The notes below the pieces were generated by a model. It worked only from the letters and a program-made list of their open reading frames with translations. It was not told the origin of the DNA and did no database searches. A DNA stretch of 51,866 nucleotides from Cytophagales bacterium (GTDB taxonomy: Bacteria > Bacteroidota > Bacteroidia > Cytophagales > Cytophagaceae), in contig REBA01000012.1 of the NCBI GenBank assembly GCA_004294225.1, positions 127,153-179,018 of the forward strand, written 5' to 3'. Made by a program: the position numbers and the translations under genes. Positions 7,898 through 16,849 of this stretch are shown in pieces. Position 1 is the stretch's first letter. The number at the start of each line of letters is the position of its first letter.

Positions 7898-10060
7898 TTA
7901 CTTCGAGTAAATAAACTTCCCACTATGTTCTATATGGTCCTCATCAATGGCTTTGTAAAAGTACACGTTTTGATTATTCAATATGTTGGGGGGTATTTCT
8001 ATCTGGTAACCATCGAAGTGTTTGTTTGATATAAGTAATTCACCAATAATAGAATAAATGTGTACTTCTTTAATAGCTTTTGAAGTATTGAAGTATAAGT
8101 ATTTTTCTACTGGGTTAGGATAAGAGCTGAATTTTATGCTACTATTGATATCAGAATATATGGGCTCTTTGGTGGTTAAAATTGATTTGCCTTCTTTCCA
8201 ATGAAATAGCCCATTACTAAAACTTCCTATCCAATAGGTACTATCTATATCTCTTTTTAAACATGTTAAGTTTATACTTTTATAAAATAAATCTTTAAAA
8301 GGATAATCCCATTTATTGCCATTATATCTTGAGGTTTCGTTGCCACTCAATAGCCAAACCAAGCCTAAATCTCTCTCGATGGTGATACCAGATAGCGTGT
8401 CTGTTTTTAGTCCATTACTGCTGTTGAAGTTTTTCCAGTTTTTGCCATCATAAACCCAGGCACCTCTATTTGTTGTGGATACCCAAATATTACCTTGTTG
8501 ATCTGTGTCTATTTCAAAATGATTAAAAGTGTGTTTATTTACATCGTATGGCAAAGGAATTTTTTGCCATTTTTTATTGTCGAATTTTAGTAAGTATCCT
8601 TTTTCAGAGACAAACCATTTGTTATCAAATTTATCTACAACTGTTCTGGTTAAATCTAAAATACTATCAGTATCTGGATGATAAGTTTTCCAACTTTTAC
8701 CATTGTATTGATAGATATTTCTATAACCTCCTACCCAAAGGTGATACTGAGCATCTTCTACAATGCTACTAGAATTCTGAAAAGTTTCATTACATTTTGC
8801 AGAATCTTTATTGAATAAAATTTTCGTGTCTTCGTTCTTGAGATTAAATACATTAGCATTTTGGTCTAAACCCCAGATTTGGTTCTTACTATCTATCGTA
8901 ATAAAGGTAGGATAAAAACAATTTATATTGTTGTCGATTTTTTTCCAGTCCTTTCCATCAAAAATTTCAAAACCTTCTTCAAAATCTAATCTTTGATTAA
9001 AAGCAATGTATTTGTTTCCTTTACTGTCTATATCTATAGCAGCAACCCAATCAGAAGTTATATCTTTATAGGCTAATTCCGAGGTTTTAATTACTTCATT
9101 ATTTTTTCGGCTCAAATATCCATAGTAATTACCTGCTAAAAGGTCGCCAGATCGAAGTTGAATAAGTGATCTATTATAGTGAGGATGATATAAACCAGTA
9201 TTGACCCATTCATTGTTCTTTAATGTCTTAATATCATCACCCTCGCTGATATATATATTGTTGTCTTTATCAAAAAAAATGGTTCGAATAAACAAATTAC
9301 GATCTTCGAAACCCTTGGTATTTATAATAATAGAGTCGATAATAATATCGTTTTTTAACAGATAAATATTGTTTTCGTTTGCAACCCAAAGTATATTATT
9401 GTTGTCAAACTGCATTGATGAAATGTTAAAATTTCTCAAACTAGGTACCTCATACATTTGGTCATTGATTATCTTCCTTGCACCATTATTAGTTTCTAGA
9501 TAAATCTCATTGCTTTTCGAGCAAACCATTTCATTAGTATGATTTGTAAAAGAGTTTTTAAATTCAAATTTTAGAGTGAGCTCATTTCCATCGAATTTAT
9601 GGATTTGCCAAATAGATGAATTGCTATTTCCAATGTTGTTAGTAAACCAAAGATTACCTTGATTGTCTTTGCATATATCTGTAAAAGCATGATAAGGGAC
9701 TATAGATGTCTTATTAGATTCAAAATACTTAAACCATTCTTTACCGTCATACCTCCCTAAGCCATCAGTAGTTGCAAACCATATATCTCCATTTTTATCT
9801 TCTGCTACCTCTTCAACATAGTTATATACCAAGCCATCAGGTTCGCTATAGTGAATAGTATCTCCTTGTGGGGTAATTTTTATGACACCAGTTCCAAAGC
9901 TGGTTACCCATATATTACCTTTTTGGTCTTCTATTAAAGAAGTGATAAAGAAGTCTCTTAATAATTCTGAATCATAAAAGTTTCTATAATTTTTTAGCCA
10001 TTGTGCCTGAGATACAGTATGAATTATTAGAAAAATTGCACAAAAAAGAGAAGTTTTCAT
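7898..10060 (-). CDS. Secreted two-component-regulator-propeller repeat protein with T9SS type A sorting domain
   Basis: A 720-residue exported protein: signal peptide MKTSLFCAIFLIIHTVSQAQ, then a series of propeller blades of the Reg_prop type with the pattern D..GNIWV..(F/N)GV/RYDG..W (for example EDQKGNIWVTSFGTGV, EDKNGDIWFATTDGLGRYDGKEW, DQQGNIWVSTTNRGAWVYDGKNW). It ends with a T9SS type A domain, YPNPVEKYLYFN... to the end (about 645-720). Such propellers usually form the periplasmic sensor of hybrid histidine kinases, but here there is no membrane segment or kinase, so it should be exported to the cell surface. The start at 10060 (ATG) replaces a TTG one codon upstream. It appears to be a single-gene unit. 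Ligand unknown. Confidence 0.9.
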   Translation of the reverse strand: MKTSLFCAIFLIIHTVSQAQWLKNYRNFYDSELLRDFFITSLIEDQKGNIWVTSFGTGVIKITPQGDTIHYSEPDGLVYNYVEEVAEDKNGDIWFATTDGLGRYDGKEWFKYFESNKTSIVPYHAFTDICKDNQGNLWFTNNIGNSNSSIWQIHKFDGNELTLKFEFKNSFTNHTNEMVCSKSNEIYLETNNGARKIINDQMYEVPSLRNFNISSMQFDNNNILWVANENNIYLLKNDIIIDSIIINTKGFEDRNLFIRTIFFDKDNNIYISEGDDIKTLKNNEWVNTGLYHPHYNRSLIQLRSGDLLAGNYYGYLSRKNNEVIKTSELAYKDITSDWVAAIDIDSKGNKYIAFNQRLDFEEGFEIFDGKDWKKIDNNINCFYPTFITIDSKNQIWGLDQNANVFNLKNEDTKILFNKDSAKCNETFQNSSSIVEDAQYHLWVGGYRNIYQYNGKSWKTYHPDTDSILDLTRTVVDKFDNKWFVSEKGYLLKFDNKKWQKIPLPYDVNKHTFNHFEIDTDQQGNIWVSTTNRGAWVYDGKNWKNFNSSNGLKTDTLSGITIERDLGLVWLLSGNETSRYNGNKWDYPFKDLFYKSINLTCLKRDIDSTYWIGSFSNGLFHWKEGKSILTTKEPIYSDINSSIKFSSYPNPVEKYLYFNTSKAIKEVHIYSIIGELLISNKHFDGYQIEIPPNILNNQNVYFYKAIDEDHIEHSGKFIYSK

Positions 10061-10124
10061 CAAAGCTATTTTAGTTCTTGGAAAATTATGGGGGTATATT
10101 CAGTTTTTATAAATAATTTATTGC

Positions 10125-10191
10125 TCGCCTTAGGCGATTTTTTAATTTCTTAATTAACAACTTAGCAAGTTGAAAATTCATTGTTGAATTT
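10125..10191. other. Cluster of small hairpins in the xerC upstream intergenic region
   Basis: The 288-bp gap between the divergent propeller gene and xerC is AT-rich. It holds three adjacent dyads: TCGCC-tta-GGCGA followed by six T (10125-10143, resembling a plus-strand terminator), CAACTT-agc-AAGTTG (10158-10172) and AAATTCA-ttgt-TGAATTT (10174-10191). This could be a structured leader or a small RNA, but no promoter or plus-strand transcript upstream is evident, so it may be chance structure in AT-rich DNA. Confidence 0.3.
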
Positions 10192-10348
10192 AACAATCTA
10201 TCTAGAATATATCAAATTAGATTTTTTTAATTCATTGGTAGATTTAGGGGTTTATTTTTCAATTATATTATGCTTAGATATATTTTAAAAAGAAAATTTT
10301 TAGCCTTTTTCACAAGGATTTATTATATTAATATTACACAGGGAAGAT

Positions 10349-11254
10349 ATGATGTTAGATTCGTTTTTTAATTACTTAAGTTTTGAGAAAAGATACAGTA
10401 TTCATACCGTATCTGCTTATAAGACTGATGTGCTTCAATTTGAGCAATATCTATTGAAAGAATTTGGTTTGGAAGATGTCTTGAAGGTAGAATATGCTCA
10501 TGTTCGCTCTTGGTTAATCTCTTTGAATACTGCTCAACTATCTACAAAATCTTTACACCGTAAGATGGCTAGCATACGCTCTTTTTATAAATTTATGCTT
10601 CGTCAGAAAGCCATTCCTCTAGACCCTACTTTAAAAATCAAAGTTCCAAAACTAAAAAAACGACTACCAGTTTTTGCTACTTCCAGCGACATGAATCGCC
10701 TGTTAGATGCTGTAGTTGAGCATAAAGAAGATAATCCATTTGTGGCAATTCGAAATCAATTGATTATAGAACTGTTTTATGGAACAGGAATAAGGCTTTC
10801 GGAGTTGATAGGCTTAAAGCATCAAGATATTGATTTTTCCAAGCAGTCTATCAAGGTTACAGGAAAAGGCAATAAACAAAGGTTAGTTCCACTTCACCTT
10901 CAGTTAATTTCATTGATGAATCAATATATTGATGAAAAAAAGAACACTTTCCCCAATAACAATAATGATAGCTTTATCGTTACAGACAAAGGTTTAAAAT
11001 GTTATCCCATTTTTATCTATAGAATTGTTAAGAATAAATTATCTCACATAAACACCCTCGAAAAAAATAGCCCCCATGTATTGAGACATACTTTTGCTAC
11101 GCATTTGCTCGATAAAGGGGCGGAACTCAACGCCATAAAAGAATTGCTAGGGCATAGTAGCTTGGCTGCTACCCAAGTATATACCCACAACACCCCAGCA
11201 AAACTCAAAGCCATCTTTGAGCAAGCTCATCCCAAAGGGAAATTAGAAAATTAA
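10349..11254 (+). CDS. xerC: Tyrosine recombinase XerC/XerD family
   Basis: Site-specific tyrosine recombinase, probably the housekeeping XerC-type enzyme that resolves chromosome dimers at dif together with XerD. The 301-residue product has the N-terminal SAM-like core-binding domain (about 1-95) and a catalytic domain with all six residues: Arg149 (GTGIRLSE), Lys173 (TGKGNKQR), His243 and Arg246 (HVLRHTFATHLL), His269 (LLGHSS) and Tyr278 (TQVYTH). GGGAAG lies just before the ATG. Followed after 24 bp by hpf, the arrangement commonly seen in Bacteroidota chromosomes, which favours a host gene rather than a phage integrase; no att site or element is seen beside it. Confidence 0.93.
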   Translation: MMLDSFFNYLSFEKRYSIHTVSAYKTDVLQFEQYLLKEFGLEDVLKVEYAHVRSWLISLNTAQLSTKSLHRKMASIRSFYKFMLRQKAIPLDPTLKIKVPKLKKRLPVFATSSDMNRLLDAVVEHKEDNPFVAIRNQLIIELFYGTGIRLSELIGLKHQDIDFSKQSIKVTGKGNKQRLVPLHLQLISLMNQYIDEKKNTFPNNNNDSFIVTDKGLKCYPIFIYRIVKNKLSHINTLEKNSPHVLRHTFATHLLDKGAELNAIKELLGHSSLAATQVYTHNTPAKLKAIFEQAHPKGKLEN

Positions 11255-11278
11255 CTTAAATTTTAAATTTTTACGATT

Positions 11279-11575
11279 ATGAAATTGCACATTCAGTCTA
11301 TCCATTTCGATGCAGATGTAAAACTATTGGATTTTGTTCAAAAAAAACTTGATAAGCTAGATACCTTTTATGACAGAATAGTAGAAGGTGAAGTGCTTCT
11401 AAAGCTTCAAAATGTAGATAAGAACAATAAATTAGTGCAAGTAAAATTGTCAATTCCAGGAAATGATTTGTTGGCAAAAGAAGAGGGGGCATCTTTTGAA
11501 GAAGCTACAGATAAAGTCTATGATTCTCTTAAAAGACAATTAACCAAACATAAAGAAAAAATGGCTACTTACTAG
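11279..11575 (+). CDS. hpf: Ribosome hibernation promoting factor (short HPF/RaiA family)
   Basis: A 98-residue protein of the sigma-54 modulation/S30AE family. It binds the 30S subunit decoding region and helps store ribosomes in an inactive state in stationary phase. It shows the beta-alpha-beta-beta-beta-alpha pattern: MKLHIQSIHFDAD, the first helix LLDFVQKKLDKLDTFYDRI, the strands EVLLKLQ and VQVKLSIPG, and the second helix SFEEATDKVYDSLKRQLTKHKEK, rich in lysine. It lacks the long-form C-terminal dimerisation domain, so it is a short HPF. It is 24 bp downstream of xerC and ends at a strong hairpin. Confidence 0.93.
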   Translation: MKLHIQSIHFDADVKLLDFVQKKLDKLDTFYDRIVEGEVLLKLQNVDKNNKLVQVKLSIPGNDLLAKEEGASFEEATDKVYDSLKRQLTKHKEKMATY

Positions 11576-11597
11576 TAAGGATAAGCCATAAGATGTA

Positions 11598-11630
11598 TAA
11601 AATAAGCCTCTAATTTAGAGGCTTATTTTA
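11598..11630. terminator. Bidirectional terminator hairpin between hpf and the PorP gene
   Basis: Perfect inverted repeat with 16-base arms (11598-11613 and 11615-11630) around a single base. The core GCCTCTAA/TTAGAGGC is flanked by A/T runs, so either strand reads as stem plus T-rich tail. It lies between the convergent hpf and PorP/SprF genes and can stop transcription from both sides. Confidence 0.9.
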
Positions 11631-11656
11631 TATGTGCTGAACTATAAGAAATGAAA

Positions 11657-12586
11657 CTACTGCCAAAGATTGTAATTCAGCATGAGTTCAAAAGTAGACC
11701 CTAATGATGGTAGTTCTATTTTGTTGGAACTTGGACTAAATTCGTAAGCAATACCTGCTCCAAGTTTATCATTCAGTTTGAAGGATGTTATGACAGCATA
11801 GGTATTGTATGGACTTCTGTAGCTTAATCCTGCTTTGAAAAAATCCTTATACAATACACTTAGATTGAGTTCAGCATAGGTTCTTGTTTTAGAAAATTTT
11901 ATCATTGCAGCGGGGAGCAAGGTGTACATGTCGTTGATAAATAGGTTGTATCCTGCAAATGCCATATAGTCTTTTCCTGCTTTCCAAGAGGTGTTTGTAG
12001 TAAAAAAGTTATTTTTATCTTGTACATATAAATCTGGTGCAGAAATACCTGCATAAAACTTAGGGTCATCTATATAGATACCAGCACCTATGCGTGGTAA
12101 AAAAGCTTGATTTCTATCGCTATTTAAAAAAGTAGCGTCAGATTCGTCCCACACTTCTACTTGATTGCGTCTGATATTTGACACTCCAAATTTTAGCCCC
12201 ATACTCAATTTCATTTCATCACTAAGCTGAATTTTATAAGCAGCGTTTCCCATAATGTCTGTTCTTGAGATATTACCATATCTATCATTGAGTAAATTCA
12301 ATCCTAATCCTATTTTTTGATTTTTTATTGCTCCGTCCACAGATAGGGTGGTAGTAATTGGTCGTCCTTTGTCAAATCCAATCCATTGTTGGCGATGGAC
12401 GGCACTACCGCTTACTCCTTCATTTGTACCTGCATAAGCGGGATTGTAAATTAGTTTGTTGTACATCCATTGTGACATTAGTGGCTGTAAATCCTGAGCT
12501 TGAGCAATATTTTTAGAAAAGAACATACTTAATAATATGCCAAGCAATAAAGGAGTATAATAGTTTTGAATTGACTTCATAAGCAT
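11657..12586 (-). CDS. PorP/SprF family type IX secretion outer-membrane protein
   Basis: Outer-membrane beta-barrel partner of T9SS type B cargo. The 309-residue product has a signal peptide ending AQAQ (around residue 31), the family hallmark MSQWMYNKLIYNPAYAGT, then RQQWIGFDKGRPITTTLSVDGAI and alternating barrel strands to the end. PorP/SprF proteins are linked to the secretion or anchoring of a neighbouring cargo with a gliding-motility C-terminal domain, and exactly such a gene lies 26 bp upstream. Two ATGs (12586 and 12580) are possible; the second gives a cleaner signal peptide. Which cargo it serves is inferred from adjacency. Confidence 0.92.
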   Translation of the reverse strand: MLMKSIQNYYTPLLLGILLSMFFSKNIAQAQDLQPLMSQWMYNKLIYNPAYAGTNEGVSGSAVHRQQWIGFDKGRPITTTLSVDGAIKNQKIGLGLNLLNDRYGNISRTDIMGNAAYKIQLSDEMKLSMGLKFGVSNIRRNQVEVWDESDATFLNSDRNQAFLPRIGAGIYIDDPKFYAGISAPDLYVQDKNNFFTTNTSWKAGKDYMAFAGYNLFINDMYTLLPAAMIKFSKTRTYAELNLSVLYKDFFKAGLSYRSPYNTYAVITSFKLNDKLGAGIAYEFSPSSNKIELPSLGSTFELMLNYNLWQ

Positions 12587-12612
12587 AAATTAGTTGTTCT
12601 TCCTTTAAAAAT

Positions 12613-15507
12613 TTATCTCCTAATTTCTATATAACCAAAGGTTTCTAGTTCTTTAGGCTCTATGGTTCCTGAATTAATGCTTTTTAAGGTATAATAATAT
12701 ACACCATCAGGAATTATTTTTCCATTGTTGTCTTTACCGTCCCAGTTATTCAAATAATTTTCAGCAGTAAAAACAGATTGTCCTTCTCTATTATAAATAA
12801 AGAGCTTGTTTGTTTGAAATAAGCTTAAGCCCTTGAACTCGAAAACTTCATTCTGCCCATCTCCATTGGGAGAGAATGCTTCTTTGGTAATCAAATCCAA
12901 AACCACTCTAGCTTCTCCTTTGGTTACTATATCTGCAGGAATATTGGTTTTGCCATCTATTATTTTAATAATTCGGTACACCCCTCTATTATAAACTTTG
13001 GCTACATACTCATTTCTGGTTACCAACACAGTATCTACGAAGCCAAAATCGTTACCATATATTAAAGTCCAAGGGATATTTCCATTGTATTTAAAAGTAA
13101 TATAGACAGTGTCAGATTCTATAAGTGAACCGTTGCCAGAGACTGAACCTGTATAAAGCGGAATAGCGGGTTTTACTATTCTGGCTTCTCCGCTTACCGC
13201 TGCTTCATTTCCTTCAGCATCTATTGCAGAGATTAGTGTATATACCCCATCTTTGAATACCAATAGCGTGTCTGGTGACTTATTTATCCTGAGTGGCTGA
13301 GGGAAGGGCTCGTTGCCTATTTTCCATAATACCGTCCAAGGTGCTTTGCCTGTGAGGGTCAAGAATACTTTGGCAGGTTGAAGCCCTCTAAGGGTATCAG
13401 TTCCCGATATAGCAACATTTATTTTTGCACCTATGGGCTTGTATTTTACTGTAAATTCGCCGTTTACTCTTCCAGCTATACCTGTAGCATCAAATATTCT
13501 GGTTAATTTAAAATTTCCTTGTTGGAATGTTTTAAAAATATAAAAAGTATCTCTAATATCATTGATAATCCTTTCTACATTTTCATAGCTCAAATAGAGT
13601 GTGAAAGGAGCGGTGCCTCTTAGAGAAATTCTTACCTTTGCGGTATCTCCTATTTGGGTAATCAGATACTCTTTATTTGCTGTACTAGCAGTAGCACCAA
13701 TAAAAGGTTGTAAAATTAAAGTTACATTACCTGATACCCTGCCTTTTCTGTTTTTCCCATCTACTAAGCTGTCTAGTACATAAGTACCTGCTGCAAATAC
13801 TTGCCAATTGTATGGGCTTCGTGTTATGCTAATGGGGGGATTAGGGACGTTATTGGTTCTGGTATAAAGTATCCATGGAGGTGTTCCTGTAAGGTTTATG
13901 GACATGTTCAGAGGGTCGCCTTCTGTTCGTCTTACTATTGTATCTTTAGTAAAAGCACTTGGTAGCAAAGGTATAAATAATACTCCCTTGGAAGTGTCAG
14001 ATTCACAACCTTTTCCATTTCCTCTAGAAGCATAATATATTCCTTCCATTAATGGGGAGTAAAAAGCCCCTCTTGCATTGGGGATGAGCTTACCCTTACT
14101 ATCATACCATAAGATGTTTGTTTTTATATCTGAAAATAAAGTATCGTCTTTATATGTAACTTTGGGTGGAGTCGTTGGTCTGCTTTCTATTGTTACCATT
14201 ACAGAGTCTTTTGAAAAACACTTTCCACCATTGCTAGTAGTAAGGGTAGCTTTAAAAATACCGTTCCTAGGGTATTTGAATTTTACATTTCCCTTGGTGG
14301 TATTGTCTATAGTGCCATTTCCATCAAAATCCCACTCGTAAGTGGTGGCTGCATTTCCTCCTTTAACATTTGCAATAAACAAACCTGTGTCGGGAAGGCA
14401 CATTCCTGTATTAGAACTCGATTTTGTGTTCGCCTGAAATGTAATGTCTGCTACGGGAAAAACAGGGCAGTCAGTCACGGTAAACGAAGTGTCTCTTACA
14501 AAGCTGTAATTTCCTTTTTCATCTTTTACTCTAACGGCTATGGTGTGTTTTCCAAAGCTTAAGCCACTGATATCAAATTCTTCATCAAGAATAGAAATGG
14601 AATCTACTGGTGCAAATCGTTTTGTAACAATAGGCTGAACTATAGTTTGTTTAAAATCAGGATCTAGGAAATATTCTGCACTTATTAGTTTTGGCGTAGT
14701 TCGTTCTGCCAAAGATTTGGAAACGTAAAAAGTGCGTGATTCAAATAAAGACCAATTTCCGATAGAGTTTTTTACTCTGATGCTTATAGTGTGAAATCCT
14801 AGTGAAGTTTTTGAAATATCTGCATCAAACATAGGTAAGTTGATTGATCCATCAGGCTCTTTTGTAACTTTGCTAATATCTATTTTATTGTTTTTAATAC
14901 TAGTCACACCACTATCTTGGTCAATAAAATAATAGGCTTCTGTAATTTCACTGGTAGTTATGGTTTTTGGTGTAGGAATATAAAAAGCTCTAGAATCACT
15001 TAGGCTCCATTTTCCTCCAATATTTCTCACTCTAATATTTAGTGTGTGAAATCCATCAGAAAGATTACTTACGGCTATTTCTATGTTGTTCCCATCTAAA
15101 GTCAAATCCGTAGCAACCACACCATTTATTGGAATACCTTTACCCACTCCAGGGTCTTTATCAAAAAAATATTCTGCGATATCAGGTTTTGTTCTGGTAT
15201 CTAAGATAGGAGGGGTAGAAACGAAAAAAGTTCTATATTCTGTATGGCTCCAAACCGTTTTTGGAGATTTCCCCCCAGACAGACCTTTAAGCCGAATGCC
15301 TATAGTGTGAAAGCCAGGGTTTAAAGCAGATATATCGGCTTCTATATTTTGGGTTATTTCGTCTGAAGACCCAGAGGCTGTAAATGGGATGGTACCTAGT
15401 TTACCAATACCAGGGTCTTTGTCAAGAAAATATTCTCCTCCAGTCCATTGCTGGGCCTTGCTATAAATAGACGATAGAAACAAAAAAAGTAATAAGATTT
15501 TTTTCAT
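12613..15507 (-). CDS. Secreted repeat protein with gliding-motility (CHU_C, T9SS type B) C-terminal domain
   Basis: A 964-residue exported protein. Signal peptide 1-19. Four related repeats of about 75-80 residues occupy about 22-345; each starts E-Y-F-(L/F)-D-x-D and contains GFHTI.IRV..  G.WS...SR.FYV (at 22, 108, 187 and 274). A PKD-type domain follows (about 350-442, YEWDFDGNGTID). A second class of four Ig-like repeats runs about 520-870, each with G..PWT(L/V) and a late GVY.L...ID....A...G segment. The C-terminus (872-964) begins AFSPNGDGQNEVF and has NWDGKDNNGKIIPDGVYYY, the CHU_C/type B sorting domain. It is probably a surface adhesin or structural protein exported with the PorP/SprF downstream. 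The true ligand is unknown. Confidence 0.9.
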   Translation of the reverse strand: MKKILLLFLFLSSIYSKAQQWTGGEYFLDKDPGIGKLGTIPFTASGSSDEITQNIEADISALNPGFHTIGIRLKGLSGGKSPKTVWSHTEYRTFFVSTPPILDTRTKPDIAEYFFDKDPGVGKGIPINGVVATDLTLDGNNIEIAVSNLSDGFHTLNIRVRNIGGKWSLSDSRAFYIPTPKTITTSEITEAYYFIDQDSGVTSIKNNKIDISKVTKEPDGSINLPMFDADISKTSLGFHTISIRVKNSIGNWSLFESRTFYVSKSLAERTTPKLISAEYFLDPDFKQTIVQPIVTKRFAPVDSISILDEEFDISGLSFGKHTIAVRVKDEKGNYSFVRDTSFTVTDCPVFPVADITFQANTKSSSNTGMCLPDTGLFIANVKGGNAATTYEWDFDGNGTIDNTTKGNVKFKYPRNGIFKATLTTSNGGKCFSKDSVMVTIESRPTTPPKVTYKDDTLFSDIKTNILWYDSKGKLIPNARGAFYSPLMEGIYYASRGNGKGCESDTSKGVLFIPLLPSAFTKDTIVRRTEGDPLNMSINLTGTPPWILYTRTNNVPNPPISITRSPYNWQVFAAGTYVLDSLVDGKNRKGRVSGNVTLILQPFIGATASTANKEYLITQIGDTAKVRISLRGTAPFTLYLSYENVERIINDIRDTFYIFKTFQQGNFKLTRIFDATGIAGRVNGEFTVKYKPIGAKINVAISGTDTLRGLQPAKVFLTLTGKAPWTVLWKIGNEPFPQPLRINKSPDTLLVFKDGVYTLISAIDAEGNEAAVSGEARIVKPAIPLYTGSVSGNGSLIESDTVYITFKYNGNIPWTLIYGNDFGFVDTVLVTRNEYVAKVYNRGVYRIIKIIDGKTNIPADIVTKGEARVVLDLITKEAFSPNGDGQNEVFEFKGLSLFQTNKLFIYNREGQSVFTAENYLNNWDGKDNNGKIIPDGVYYYTLKSINSGTIEPKELETFGYIEIRR

Positions 15508-15530
15508 CTGAACTAATGTTTAAGATGAAC

Positions 15531-16586
15531 TTAATTTACTTTACGTGCTTTGAAAGATACTTTCAACTTGTCAGTTTTTGGTAATACTGAGTTAGATATA
15601 TCCATTCTTGTAATTTGAGGCAAAGTAGAAGCACCTCCGAGTCCTTGCATCGGGAAATTTCCTCCATAAATACCTATATCTGTTCCGCTTGGTCCTTTAC
15701 CTTTGCCCACAGAGTTAGCTGAAAGTCTAAAATCATATGCAGGGTCAAAAATGTTGGTTAGGCTGATGGGTGGAGGGGTAGGCATTTTAGTAAACAATGG
15801 GTTGGTGTTATTAAAATTATCTGCTCCAGTATTATTATTTAATGTAGTTACCAAGACCAATGAATTTACATTGCCTATAATATTGCTATTGAAAGTACAG
15901 TAGTTTAGGTTGGTATTGATTGGACTATTATTTAAAAAGATGTTAAAAGAAAAAATTGCATAAGAGACTGTTCCACTCCAAACAACGTTACCGTTATTTG
16001 GTAGAAAAATATTATTAGAAAATATAACCGATGGTTGATTGCTAGGTCCCAGATAGTATATAAAGTTGTTAGAAACTACTATATTATTCCAATTAGAAAT
16101 ATTTAATATATTAATCAAACAATTTACTATAGTCCAGTTAGATCCAGTTACGACTAGTTGATTATTTATTCTACAACGCTCAACAGTAATGTTTCTTTTA
16201 GGAAATGCTGCTGTATTATTACTAGATAGAGTGCTAATTAGCACAGCGTATATTTTGGTTCCGTTAATTGGTTCTCCCACACCACCTAGCCCCCCAGATG
16301 CTGTACTATCTAAATCAAGATTGCCAATTACAGTAGAAAATTGAAATTGGGTTTCAGAAGGTTCATAACCAGCTCCTATCAACACAATTCTTTTTCTAAT
16401 AGTTGCATTACCATAGCTAGTCGGAGAACCATGAACATATACTGTATCATCTACACCTGCTTGGTCAAACGCAGCTTGTAAACTACTGAATTGGGCATTG
16501 TTAGAGGCATTGTTTACCGTAATTACTTTTGCTTGGAGCACATTTAGGCACAATAGGAAGCTAAATACTAAAAGAAATTTTTTCAT
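15531..16586 (-). CDS. Secreted right-handed parallel beta-helix-like protein
   Basis: A 351-residue exported protein with signal peptide MKKFLLVFSFLLCLNVLQA. The N-terminal region (VITVNNASNNAQFSSLQAAFDQAGVDDTVYVHG) is the usual opening of pectate-lyase-like beta-helix proteins. Residues about 130-260 show short repeating rungs rich in N, I and V (NITVERCRI, WTIVNCLI, NIVVSNNFI, VIFSNNIF). No lyase catalytic residues are recognisable and there is no clear T9SS domain, so binding or structural roles are as likely as enzymatic ones. It lies 23 bp upstream of the repeat protein gene and probably heads the three-gene operon with the PorP/SprF gene. Confidence 0.75.
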   Translation of the reverse strand: MKKFLLVFSFLLCLNVLQAKVITVNNASNNAQFSSLQAAFDQAGVDDTVYVHGSPTSYGNATIRKRIVLIGAGYEPSETQFQFSTVIGNLDLDSTASGGLGGVGEPINGTKIYAVLISTLSSNNTAAFPKRNITVERCRINNQLVVTGSNWTIVNCLINILNISNWNNIVVSNNFIYYLGPSNQPSVIFSNNIFLPNNGNVVWSGTVSYAIFSFNIFLNNSPINTNLNYCTFNSNIIGNVNSLVLVTTLNNNTGADNFNNTNPLFTKMPTPPPISLTNIFDPAYDFRLSANSVGKGKGPSGTDIGIYGGNFPMQGLGGASTLPQITRMDISNSVLPKTDKLKVSFKARKVN

Positions 16587-16849
16587 GACTTTATTTTTAA
16601 GAATAAATACTTTTTGTTATAGCACAATTTAATAAGTATATATTTCTAATAAACAATGATGTACTTTTATTATATGAATTACATTTTTTTAAAGTGCTAT
16701 ATATAAGGATTTTAATAATTAATGGTTTTATTTTTATATAAACACTAAACATTTTGCCAAAAATATATACTCAAAAGATGTAAGAAAATTGTCTTTTTTT
16801 AAATCTCTATGACATGTTATACAATGATTAAATATAATTTAATTAATTA

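Noticed and set aside
7835-8029. A 64-codon plus-strand ORF over the 3' end of the propeller gene
   Set aside because: It overlaps the T9SS domain of the minus-strand gene. The hydrophobic start is an artefact of T-rich sequence and no promoter or partner is seen.
10061-10068. Minus-strand TAGCTTTG directly before the propeller gene as promoter
   Set aside because: It abuts the start codon, so transcription would begin inside the coding region, and no -33 element lies upstream.
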